Shown here: piece after piece, positions 1-7,410 of the stretch | Position numbering within the stretch: the first letter of the stretch is position 1 | Layout: the number at the start of each line of letters is the position of its first letter | DNA from: Mucilaginibacter sp. L3T2-6 | Lineage (GTDB): Bacteria > Bacteroidota > Bacteroidia > Sphingobacteriales > Sphingobacteriaceae | Reading direction: 5' to 3' | Length of the DNA: 64,000 nt | NCBI RefSeq assembly: GCF_030519355.1 | Contig: NZ_JAUMKC010000004.1 | Span: forward strand, 244,206 to 308,205 | Notes under the pieces: model-generated | What the model saw: only the letters and a program-made list of their open reading frames with translations | Told to the model about the DNA's origin: nothing | Databases searched by the model: none | Made by a program: the position numbers and the translations under genes

Positions 1-302
1 CAACTTTCTCTGCTCCTAACAACGGCGGCGGTTTCTCGGGCGTGGCATTGTATCCGCAATTGGCAGTATCGCCTGTTGTAACATTCGGTTTAAGGGGTGA
101 GTATTTCAAGGTTAAGGATAATGGCGGCGATGTAAAAGCGCTTACCGTTACTTCGAACATTAAAGCTGGTCCGCTGACCATCATCCCTGAAGTGCGCTTC
201 GATACCAAGAGCGATGCTTTCGGCGCATCTTTTACCGACAGCAATGGAATGGCTACAAACCATGCATCGCAGTTTTTGCTGGCCGCGGTTTATGCTTTTT
301 AA
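1..302 (+). CDS. Outer-membrane beta-barrel protein, 3' end only
   Basis: The open frame enters from the left edge and ends at 302, so only about the last 100 residues are visible. They alternate polar and hydrophobic residues as in beta-strands (for example PLTIIPEVRFDT) and end in a terminal phenylalanine (AVYAF), the usual end of a barrel recognised by the BAM machinery. Internal GTG at 42 is not a real start because the frame is open upstream of it. The most likely family is the OmpL-like/porin-type barrel common in Bacteroidota; substrate cannot be told. Barrel nature is inferred from strand pattern and C-terminus, not from a named motif. Confidence 0.6.
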   Translation, partial: TFSAPNNGGGFSGVALYPQLAVSPVVTFGLRGEYFKVKDNGGDVKALTVTSNIKAGPLTIIPEVRFDTKSDAFGASFTDSNGMATNHASQFLLAAVYAF

Positions 303-380
303 CTAATAACTGATCTTATAATTTAGGTTTATTGTTTGAAAGCCGCTCTCTGTTTTGCAGGGGCGGCTTATTTTTGCATT

Positions 381-977
381 ATGAAAAGATTGACGATTCT
401 GTTGTTGTTTGCCATGTTCGCAGTTCGGGCATTCGCGCAAAAAGATTCCCTGGCATTTGATGAGAATAACAAGTACATCTACTACCAGGTTGTGGCGCAG
501 CAAGGCACGGCTGCCGACAGCCTTTTTAGCCGCGCGGTTTTTTTCTTTGATAAAGGCTATCCGCAGGTGTCGCTAAAAACCACCGGTGTTACAAAAGCGG
601 CAGATGCCCGAAGTATAAACGCTACCGGGAGTTTCCTTGTTTCAAAGAAGTCATTGGTTACTTCGCACGAAGACGGATCTGTATCTTTCACTATGCATGT
701 CGATGTAAAGGAAGGTAAATACCGCTATTGGCTAACAGATTTTGTATTTAACCCCTACCAACGCGACAGGTATAATAATTATGTATCAGTTCCTGGTATT
801 TATATCCCGCTCGAAAAGCCGGAGGGGAAAATTGATAAGAAAGACCTGGTCGGATACCTTGATGGTGTATTATTGGGCAGCCGTAAAATCGGCGCAAAGC
901 TGAAAGAATTTATGTTAAAAAACCCGCCATTACAAAAGAAGCCTGAAGTAAAGAAGATATCGACCAAGGATTGGTAG
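381..977 (+). CDS. Secreted DUF4468-type protein
   Basis: A 198-residue protein. The start at 381 is preferred over an upstream in-frame ATG at 336 because it gives a clean signal peptide (MKRLTILLLFAMFAVRAFA, cleavage before QKDS). The mature part has the pattern of DUF4468, a TBP-like-fold domain of Bacteroidota envelope proteins: an opening DENNKYIYYQVV strand, a helix around DSLFSRAVFFF, then a strand block with SFTMHVDVKEGKYRYWLTDFVF. Function of the family is unknown; location is expected to be periplasmic or surface. It follows the barrel gene by 78 bp and could share its transcript. The family call rests on remembered sequence pattern. Confidence 0.7.
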   Translation: MKRLTILLLFAMFAVRAFAQKDSLAFDENNKYIYYQVVAQQGTAADSLFSRAVFFFDKGYPQVSLKTTGVTKAADARSINATGSFLVSKKSLVTSHEDGSVSFTMHVDVKEGKYRYWLTDFVFNPYQRDRYNNYVSVPGIYIPLEKPEGKIDKKDLVGYLDGVLLGSRKIGAKLKEFMLKNPPLQKKPEVKKISTKDW

Positions 978-1070
978 TTGCTGCAGATGAAAGGGTAAAG
1001 CTGAAAGGCGAAAGGTTTTTAGTTAGTTCTTCCTCTATAGGTCTGCCGATAAAATTTATTTGAACATTAT

Positions 1071-1200
1071 AGGGCCATCGGCCCGGCACATATTGTAGCC
1101 ACGGTTCTCAACCCGTGGTATGTGATAGATATTGGTTACCTAAACACTGGGCACGAGTACCCCACCTCTGCAGACCTCTATGCTGCATACTCGTGCCCGA
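1071..1200. repeat. Cluster of three hairpins, REP-like
   Basis: Three inverted repeats lie close together in the 350-bp gap before the EthD-like gene: gggc/gccc near 1071-1084, ccacgg/ccgtgg (1099-1104 with 1113-1118), and a perfect 11-bp pair gggcacgagta/tactcgtgccc (1149-1159 with 1188-1198) separated by 28 bases. Strong GC-rich paired arms in a gene-free spacer resemble REP/BIME-type repeats. Copy number in the genome cannot be judged from one window. A 67-codon frame across this region looks like a by-product of the repeats. Confidence 0.45.
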
Positions 1201-1257
1201 AGGGGGGGGCTCTTACTTAACATCGCCTGCAAAGCCATCTAAAAATAACGTTTGTCA

Positions 1258-1288
1258 ATTAATGCAATATGCTAATATTTGCATTAAT
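1258..1288. promoter_or_regulatory. Perfect inverted repeat upstream of EthD-like gene
   Basis: The 10-bp arms attaatgcaa (1258-1267) and ttgcattaat (1279-1288) are a perfect inverted repeat with an 11-base AT-rich spacer, ending 40 bp before the start at 1329. Spacing of about two helical turns between arm centres suits a dimeric regulator. No regulator gene is next to it, so its function as an operator is inference. Confidence 0.4.
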
Positions 1289-1328
1289 AATACTCAAACT
1301 GAATGTTTTATCACTTAAATAACTTAGT

Positions 1329-1736
1329 ATGAAATTAAAATTAATGGTGTCGTTTTTTCTTTTAGCTATTTGTTTTACTGCGTTTGGCCAGGAAAAGCAA
1401 AATATGGCGGTTGCTGAAAAAGGCTTGATTAAAATATCCATCATGTATCCTTACGCCGAAGGTAAAACCTTTAATATGGAGTATTATGAAACTAAACATA
1501 TGCCTATGGTAGCCGCGTTTTTAGGATCAAACTTGGTTAAATATACTATCGAAAAAGGGCTTGCCAGCGGCATTCCAAACCAGCCATTACCTTTTATGGC
1601 TATAGGTGTATTTTATGTAAAAAGCCTGGGCGACTACCAGGCGGCGATCGGGCCGCATAGAGACGATATTCGTGCCGATTTTGCAAATTACACCAATATA
1701 ACGCCGGTCATTTTGGTGAGCGAGGTGGTAAAATAA
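1329..1736 (+). CDS. EthD-family protein with signal peptide
   Basis: A 135-residue protein with a signal peptide (MKLKLMVSFFLLAICFTAFG, cleavage before QEKQN). The mature domain matches the EthD dimeric alpha/beta-barrel family: the opening IKISIMYPYAEGKTF strand, then YYETKHMPMV with the characteristic histidine, the YTIEKGLASG stretch, and the closing PVILVSEVV strand. EthD proteins are usually cytoplasmic, about 100 residues, and linked to oxidative degradation or unknown roles, so export is the odd point here. It stands alone, convergent with the PAP2 gene, with a palindrome upstream. Family assignment is fairly safe; substrate is unknown. Confidence 0.8.
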   Translation: MKLKLMVSFFLLAICFTAFGQEKQNMAVAEKGLIKISIMYPYAEGKTFNMEYYETKHMPMVAAFLGSNLVKYTIEKGLASGIPNQPLPFMAIGVFYVKSLGDYQAAIGPHRDDIRADFANYTNITPVILVSEVVK

Positions 1737-1911
1737 ACGCATTACTGCCTGTTCCGGCGTTCCGACATATCCGTTAACCTAAGGGAAAAGTAAAATTTGT
1801 TTTTTACTTCCTTATTCAGCGTTTAATATTAAGGTTCTTAAGTTAAAGGCGATGGCGCTCGCTTGTGCCACAAACCCGGGTTAGCGTTCGCATGCTATCC
1901 GGCCAAATCAT

Positions 1912-2610
1912 TCACCCGGCGTGGCCGCCCTTTAAAAGTTGGATAAAGAAGTAAAAAATTTGTGAAAGGCCCGGAAATAAACTGTACGCTTCGAGGCAGA
2001 GAAAAACAAAAAAAATGTTCAGGTATTTTTGGCCCGGGTCATACCTCAAAATACGTTTCGACAACCATTTAGTTAACCCAGCGATAGTTGACAGTACCAG
2101 CACCAAAGTTGTCCCAAGTATCATACCGGCCAAAATATCGCTCGGATAATGTACGCCCACGGCTACCCTGCATACACCAACAGTAAGCACTGCCCACAAA
2201 AATGAAAGCAAGCCCATTTTTCTGCTCTGCAAAAACACAATGGTAACCAGGGCAAAGTACAGAGTCGCGGTATCACTCGGAAACGAATAGATCCGCTTAT
2301 CGGTCGAATCCTGGTTCCATTTTAAAATATTGACAAGTCCGAGCCTGTTATCGTAAACCGGGCGGACATGTATTGGAACATGCGACTGGCAAAACACACT
2401 TATCAATACACCCAAAATGCAGGCAATGCCGCCCATTATAATCTTAACACGAACATTAACGTCGTTTGTTGAGAACCATAAATAACAAATACAAAAAAAT
2501 ATCGGACCGCCCCTCAGTAAAGGGTTCTCGGTAAACATTCCTGTAACTGTGCTTAGCGTACCGCAAGATGCCGCTAATTTGTTCAGAAAATATAAAACTG
2601 AGAAGTCCAA
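1912..2610 (-). CDS. PAP2-superfamily membrane protein
   Basis: A 232-residue integral membrane protein with several hydrophobic helices. It carries the PAP2 third motif R-x5-H-x3-D (CRVAVGVHYPSDIL) and a recognisable but altered second motif SFPSDTA in place of PSGH, so the usual acid/base histidine of that motif is absent. In the first motif only the RP of K-x6-RP is visible (HVRPVY). PAP2 enzymes hydrolyse lipid phosphates such as undecaprenyl diphosphate or phosphatidic acid in the membrane; the altered motif 2 makes catalysis uncertain. The gene is alone and convergent with the EthD-like gene. Confidence 0.75.
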   Translation of the reverse strand: MDFSVLYFLNKLAASCGTLSTVTGMFTENPLLRGGPIFFCICYLWFSTNDVNVRVKIIMGGIACILGVLISVFCQSHVPIHVRPVYDNRLGLVNILKWNQDSTDKRIYSFPSDTATLYFALVTIVFLQSRKMGLLSFLWAVLTVGVCRVAVGVHYPSDILAGMILGTTLVLVLSTIAGLTKWLSKRILRYDPGQKYLNIFFVFLCLEAYSLFPGLSQIFYFFIQLLKGGHAG

Positions 2611-2717
2611 TTTATCAATTTAGCGTGAATTAACACTTTAACGTAAGTTTAATGTAAAGGTTATATTACCACAAACTCTTGGTTCGCCTCACCCACTGCG
2701 GAACTCTCGTGTAAAAA

Positions 2718-2895
2718 GAGGCTGTCTCAAAAGTAAGGCAGCTTTTTGGTTTTTTAGGGGCATAATGAGTATCGTTATGTTGTAAAGCGCCCCGTAACGG
2801 CATCGTTGAGATGTTACACAGTCCGGCTTCGCTAATAGCCTATCTAATCGCCTTAAATAAAAAACCGTCTCATAAGTCACTTATGAGACGGCCTC
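2718..2895. mobile_element. MITE-like element with imperfect terminal inverted repeats
   Basis: The left end gaggctgtctcaaaagt (2718-2734) and the reverse complement of the right end at 2879-2895 (gaggccgtctcataagt) agree at 15 of 17 bases, enclosing 178 bp without a plausible gene. Such short ends around a non-coding core fit a MITE or the two ends of an internally deleted insertion sequence. No clear target duplication is visible. The right end doubles as half of a hairpin that can serve as terminator for the neighbouring amt gene. Confidence 0.5.
2865..2891 (-). terminator. Intrinsic terminator of amt
   Basis: On the minus strand the sequence forms a nearly perfect hairpin (ccgtctcataagt pairing with acttatgagacgg) followed by a run of T residues (A run at 2859-2864 on the plus strand). 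It lies 52 bp past the amt stop codon. Confidence 0.75.
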
Positions 2896-2942
2896 TATTA
2901 TATTTTATAGTTTTAGGTTAGTTAGATTTTTTAAATGGAATA

Positions 2943-4250
2943 TTACAATTCTTCGTCGTGCTGGGTTTTATCGAGACCCATGGCTTCTTCTTCCGGCGAT
3001 ACGCGCAGTTTGCTGATCATATCGGTTATCTTTAATAACAACAGGGAACCAAAGAATGCAAATGCCGATACCCCAACCAGTGCGATCACGTGGACAAAGA
3101 ATAAATGGGTTTGCCCGTAATATAAACCATTGCCGGTAGTATTGGCGGAATTAACATTGACGTGAGCGAAGATACCGGTCATTAGCATACCTACCATGCC
3201 GCCAACGCCATGGCACGGCCAAACATCCAGGGTATCATCAATGCTGGTAGAGGTTCTCCAGATCACAACCAGGTTACTCACTACAGCTGCAACTATGCCA
3301 ATTATTAGCGAGTGAGGGATGGTTACAAATCCGGCAGCGGGTGTAATGGCTACCAGGCCAACAACTGCACCGATACAGGCGCCCATAACCGAAGGCTTTT
3401 TGCCGCGCAGCATATCGAAAAATATCCAGGCAATGGCTGCTGCAGCTGATGCGGTGGTTGTAGTGCCTAAAGCGGTGGCCGCTAAGGTACCCGATCCAAG
3501 GGCTGAACCTGCGTTAAAACCGAACCAGCCGAACCACAGTAAGCCCGTGCCCAATAATACGTAGCTGATACGGGCAGGCGAATGGGCTTTGTCGTTACGT
3601 TGCTTTAAATACAAAGCCGAAGCCAGTGCAGCCCAGCCGGCCGACATATGCACCACGGTACCACCGGCAAAGTCGAGCACGCCGAGTTTAAAAAGAAAAC
3701 CATCCGGGTGCCATGTAGAGTGGGCTAAGGGTGCGTAAATAACGATCATAAACAGGCACAGGAATATGATATAAGAGTTGAAGCGGATACGTTCGGCAAA
3801 CGCGCCAGTGATAAGCGCCGGAGTTATCACGGCGAATTTGAGCTGAAACATAGCGAAAAGTACCAGCGGAATGGTTGGTGCAAGTTTCCAGGTAGCGTTG
3901 CCCAGCATGCCTTTCATCATAAAAAATGTCTTGGGGTTGCCAATGAAGCCACTGATGTCATCGCCAAAGGCAAGGCTAAAGCCGAATATCACCCAAAGAA
4001 CAGTAATAATGCCCATGCAGACAAAGCTTTGCATCATGGTAGAAAGTACGTTCTTCTTGCTAACCATGCCGCCATAAAAAAAGGCGAGGCCGGGTGTCAT
4101 GATTAAAACGAGTGCCGTACTAACCAGTAGCCAGGCAGTATCACCGGAGTTGATCTGGCTGTCCTTTACATTTACAAGGTCGACAGATGGATAGATAAGG
4201 GCAAGTATAACTACTATGATAAGTACGCCAAAGGGTATGATTTTTTTCAT
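2943..4250 (-). CDS. amt: Ammonium transporter
   Basis: A 435-residue polytopic membrane protein of the Amt/Mep/Rh family, which moves ammonium/ammonia across the inner membrane. Family landmarks are DTAWLLVSTALVLIMTPGLAFFYGGMV near the N-terminus, the HxxAGWAALASALYL stretch with the first pore histidine region, WFGWFGFNAGSAL, and CHGVGGMVGMLMTGIFA. The N-terminal MKKIIPFGVLIIVVILALIYPSV could act as a signal anchor. The ATG at 4250 is chosen; the frame extends only two codons further to a TTG. No glnK gene is adjacent, unlike many amt operons. Transcription probably ends at the hairpin at 2865-2891. Confidence 0.95.
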   Translation of the reverse strand: MKKIIPFGVLIIVVILALIYPSVDLVNVKDSQINSGDTAWLLVSTALVLIMTPGLAFFYGGMVSKKNVLSTMMQSFVCMGIITVLWVIFGFSLAFGDDISGFIGNPKTFFMMKGMLGNATWKLAPTIPLVLFAMFQLKFAVITPALITGAFAERIRFNSYIIFLCLFMIVIYAPLAHSTWHPDGFLFKLGVLDFAGGTVVHMSAGWAALASALYLKQRNDKAHSPARISYVLLGTGLLWFGWFGFNAGSALGSGTLAATALGTTTTASAAAAIAWIFFDMLRGKKPSVMGACIGAVVGLVAITPAAGFVTIPHSLIIGIVAAVVSNLVVIWRTSTSIDDTLDVWPCHGVGGMVGMLMTGIFAHVNVNSANTTGNGLYYGQTHLFFVHVIALVGVSAFAFFGSLLLLKITDMISKLRVSPEEEAMGLDKTQHDEEL

Positions 4251-5270
4251 GTTCAAGTTTTTGGGAAGAGGAATGAATAAAATGAGTCGGCGGTCTTGAG
4301 TCCTTTGTCTTAAGTCAGAAAAAGTTTAAACGTTTTGACTCAAGACTTACAACTATAGACTTTAGACTAATCAATACTGCACGGAGCCCAATCAAAACCC
4401 CGCGCAGCATTAAAAACTAAATTAAAAACAATGATGCCTACTGTGTAATCAGCACATGAGGCTTGTTTTCTGTTCACCTTTTTAATGCTACCAAAAATCA
4501 TGAAATGGAAAAAGGATGAGTCTGCGGAAATGCGAAAGCTCGCTGTTGCCCCGCCCGCAGATGAAATTGAGATAATTTACCGATATAGTATAGGTGCTTA
4601 GCCTGTTGTTTAGTCCACAGAAGAAGTAAATGTTCCGGGTTTGTGGAACATTTATTATCGGTGCAGGTGCTCTTGATAAAATTAATTCATAATTGAAGGG
4701 GTGGTTGGGTGTATTGTTTACTGATTTTGATATAAATCTTAATTTCCTGGATTCATTAGGTGGATTTTTATGCAATTGGCTTTTCCAGGTGCAGTATAAT
4801 CCGAATAAAAGCGGGATAATTATGCTTATTATCTTAAATAATCTTAATTGCATATGATAAAAGTACTGAATTTTTAATTTAAGTCGAATTTTAATGAAAA
4901 ACTTTTAAATAAATTATGTTTTTAATGAAATATATTGACTTATATAAGGAAGGTAGTGATTAATATGGCCCTGTAATGGGTTTCTTATTGTATTTTCAGG
5001 CGTTTTTTGAGTTCTTTTTGAGAAGTTTATTTGAATTTATGCACAGAAATTAAACTAAATGGTGGAAATTTTCAATTTTATTCGCCGGGACGACAAAAAT
5101 GAGCTGCAAGAGGATTGTCAATATTACTTTTCCCGGCGATTTTATTGGAAGTTATCAGCGCCAGGAAAATGAAGCCGGATTTTTCCGCCTTTTTTATGGT
5201 GTCATATCAATTTTGTGAAGACGCGCAGAATTTAAAAAATTCCGTCTCCGGAAAAGGGATTTAATAAAAT
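4251..5270. other. Gene-free AT-rich spacer between amt and tonB
   Basis: About 1 kb between divergent genes without a convincing coding frame. A 121-codon frame on the minus strand (4488-4853) lacks recognisable domains and has an unnatural composition. Visible structure: near 4296-4370 a run of related words around gtcttgagtc / gactcaagac / tagactttagac, and an 8-bp inverted repeat cgccggga/tcccggcg at 5083-5090 and 5131-5138 with a 40-base loop. The spacer may contain long leaders, an sRNA, or relics; nothing can be assigned. Confidence 0.4.
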
Positions 5271-5272
5271 AC

Positions 5273-5380
5273 ACACTGTTGCATTTATTGCAATATTTAT
5301 ATTTAACTAAATGTTTCGTTATATAAATACACAATGTTGCGTTTGTATTGTTGAAATATTTCTAAAAGTAACAATGTTGC
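5273..5380. repeat. Three direct repeats of acaatgttgc upstream of tonB
   Basis: The word acactgttgc (5273-5282) recurs as acaatgttgc at 5331-5340 and 5371-5380, all in the same orientation and ending 53 bp before the first tonB start. The copies are embedded in very AT-rich DNA. They could be binding sites for a regulator of the tonB pair; spacing is 58 and 40 bp. Function is inference. Confidence 0.4.
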
Positions 5381-5432
5381 AATAACTTGAATTTGCTTGG
5401 CGTTATAATTATACAATTTAATTTCAATCGCT

Positions 5433-6236
5433 ATGCTTATCTCAAAATTTAATTTGTACAAGAGCGAGTGGCTCGAACTTGTATTTGATGATCGCAACAA
5501 AAACTATGGCGCTTATGAGTTACGCAGAACCTATGCACAGACGATGGTTAAGGCTATGATTGCCACCTTTATTGTAGTAGGAGCAGCTTGCGCTGCGCTA
5601 GCTGTTTTTAAAGGACATGAAGTGTTAACTCACGATACCGCCACCGTAGTAAACTTAGCCCCACCGCCCATGAATGTTGAAAAACCTGCGGAGGCCAAAT
5701 TGAAACCTAAAGTTGACCCGCCAAAAGTAACCACTACGAGGGATGTTCCGCCTACAGTGGTGCCTGATAACAAAGCGGAGAAACCTGTTGAAAATGACAA
5801 GATCGTCGGTCAGGTCGGCCAGCAAACATTAAAGGGCGACGATAACGCGCAAATTGATATCCCGGACGACAAGCCCGGTACAGGCGGCAGCGTTCCGGCT
5901 GTTGATAATAGCGTTCATAACTTGGGCACACTTGACTTTATGCCGGAGCCTGTAGGCGGTGCGGCAGCATGGTCTAAATTCCTAAGCAAGAACCTGCGTT
6001 TTCCTGCTGCGGCACAGGAGGACGGTGTGAGCGGCAAGGTTTTAATGAGCTTTATTATAGAAAAAGACGGCAGTCTCTCCAATATAACTGTCGACCGTGG
6101 CGCCGGCCACGGCTTTGACGAAGAAGCCCTGCGTGTATTAAAACTGGCAAAAGCCTGGAAGCCCGGCATGCAAAACGGTCAGCCGGTGAGGGTAAAATAT
6201 ACCATCCCTATCAATTTTCAATTGCAGGATAATTAA
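5433..6236 (+). CDS. Energy transducer TonB, first of tandem pair
   Basis: A 267-residue TonB-type protein that couples the inner-membrane proton gradient (with ExbB/ExbD) to outer-membrane receptors. The N-terminus has the Bacteroidota TonB signature (EWLELVFDDRNKNYGAYELRR, residues about 12-32), then one membrane helix (about 38-60), a Pro/Lys/Val-rich periplasmic spacer, and a C-terminal TonB domain (about 175-265) with LRFPAAAQEDGVSGKV and AWKPGMQNGQPVRVKY. It is followed after 22 bp by a close paralogue. No exbBD genes are in the window, so it presumably works with ones elsewhere. Confidence 0.92.
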   Translation: MLISKFNLYKSEWLELVFDDRNKNYGAYELRRTYAQTMVKAMIATFIVVGAACAALAVFKGHEVLTHDTATVVNLAPPPMNVEKPAEAKLKPKVDPPKVTTTRDVPPTVVPDNKAEKPVENDKIVGQVGQQTLKGDDNAQIDIPDDKPGTGGSVPAVDNSVHNLGTLDFMPEPVGGAAAWSKFLSKNLRFPAAAQEDGVSGKVLMSFIIEKDGSLSNITVDRGAGHGFDEEALRVLKLAKAWKPGMQNGQPVRVKYTIPINFQLQDN

Positions 6237-6258
6237 CAAATCAACTCAACTAAACGTT

Positions 6259-7083
6259 ATGCTAACCTCAAAATTTGATTTGTACAGGACCGAGTGGCTC
6301 GATCTTGTATTTGATGACCGTAACAAAAGCTACGGCGCTTACCAATTGCGGCGCACTTATGCGCCAACTATGGTGAAGGCCATGGGGATTACTTTTTTTG
6401 CCGTGGCAGCCCTTTGTGGCGGTTATATAATAGCCAATACTAAAGCTTTAGGGGTAACTGAGCATCATACAAAAATTGATTTGACCGACGATAATAAGTT
6501 AATTGTACCGGTTAAAGAAGTACAGTTTCCTAAACCCCGAAGATTGGCAAGGCCCCGAAGAGTAACGCCATCTACTGCAACAAAAGTGTTTGTGCCTATG
6601 GTGGTCACCTCCGGGCCGGTAACGACCGATCCGCCGGAAACTGCAGACCTGGGTGGCAATGTCAGTAGTTCAGCAAGCGGCAGCACGAATACCGCCGGCA
6701 CTGCTGCGCCCGATGTAACTACGGGTTCTAAAGACGGTGACCCGACGGCTGTGGATGAAACCATAACCGACTTTAGCGGCCTTGAAGTTATGCCGCAGCC
6801 AGTGGGTGGTATGGAAGCATGGGCTAAATTTTTGACTCAAAACCTTCGATTTCCCTCTGAGGCACAACAGGACGGCGTGAACGGTAAGGTATTCCTCAGT
6901 TTTATAATAGAGAAGGACGGGCACTTGTCTGATATTACCGTGGCAAGGGCGGCAGGACATGGTTTTGATGAGGAGGCATTGCGTGTATTGAAATTAGCCA
7001 AAGCCTGGAAACCAGGCATGCAGAATGGCCGGCCGGTTAGGGTGAAATATACTATACCGATTAACTTCCAGGCGCCGGAATAA
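6259..7083 (+). CDS. Energy transducer TonB, second of tandem pair
   Basis: A 274-residue paralogue of the preceding gene. N-terminal 37 residues and the whole C-terminal TonB domain are nearly identical to it, while the periplasmic linker (about residues 60-185) has diverged into a Thr/Ser/Gly-rich stretch instead of the Pro/Lys-rich one. This pattern indicates a tandem duplication with conserved ends, or gene conversion at the ends. The 22-bp gap makes co-transcription with the first copy likely. The two may serve different receptors or different periplasmic distances; that is inference. Confidence 0.92.
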   Translation: MLTSKFDLYRTEWLDLVFDDRNKSYGAYQLRRTYAPTMVKAMGITFFAVAALCGGYIIANTKALGVTEHHTKIDLTDDNKLIVPVKEVQFPKPRRLARPRRVTPSTATKVFVPMVVTSGPVTTDPPETADLGGNVSSSASGSTNTAGTAAPDVTTGSKDGDPTAVDETITDFSGLEVMPQPVGGMEAWAKFLTQNLRFPSEAQQDGVNGKVFLSFIIEKDGHLSDITVARAAGHGFDEEALRVLKLAKAWKPGMQNGRPVRVKYTIPINFQAPE

Positions 7084-7351
7084 ATAATCCGAAAGTCGGT
7101 AAAGTCCGGAAGTCCGAAAGGCGCTACTATCAACTAAAGTAAACTAAACTGAGCACAATAAAAAAAGCCGGTCCGAATGCAGGCAAAAACTAAACAAGGG
7201 TGATAATAGTTCCGGGGCTGGCTTTATGGGATAGCATTAAAGGTAAATGCCTTTTTGCTGTCCCTTTTATTTGTGGTAAAAGCTTAAAGGCGAAAGCTGA
7301 AAGGTCTTTTGTTTTCGAGATAAAACAGAACTTCGCCTTTCGCCTTTTGCC

Positions 7352-7382
7352 TTTCAGCTTTCCTCCTTTTTTTCTACCTTTG
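7352..7382 (+). promoter_or_regulatory. Candidate promoter of purL
   Basis: A TACCTTTG -7 box (7375-7382) matches the Bacteroidota TAnnTTTG consensus, with TTTC (7352-7355, one mismatch to TTTG) exactly 19 bases upstream. A start of transcription near 7389 would leave a leader of about 22 nt and supports the TTG start at 7411. The box lies beside a block of cttt/gcct-rich words. Confidence 0.6.
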
Positions 7383-7410
7383 TGCTTCCTTTCAAAAAAA
7401 CGATATTACA

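Noticed and set aside
1115..1318. 67-codon open frame before the EthD-like gene
   Set aside because: It runs through the hairpin cluster and a palindrome; residues do not look like protein.
4488..4853. 121-codon open frame on the minus strand in the amt-tonB gap
   Set aside because: No domain, signal or repeat; composition looks like chance in AT-rich DNA, and no promoter or neighbour supports it.
5303..5500. CRISPR-like array from the spaced acaatgttgc words
   Set aside because: Words are only 10 bp, spacing is irregular, and there are only three copies; a regulator site is more likely.
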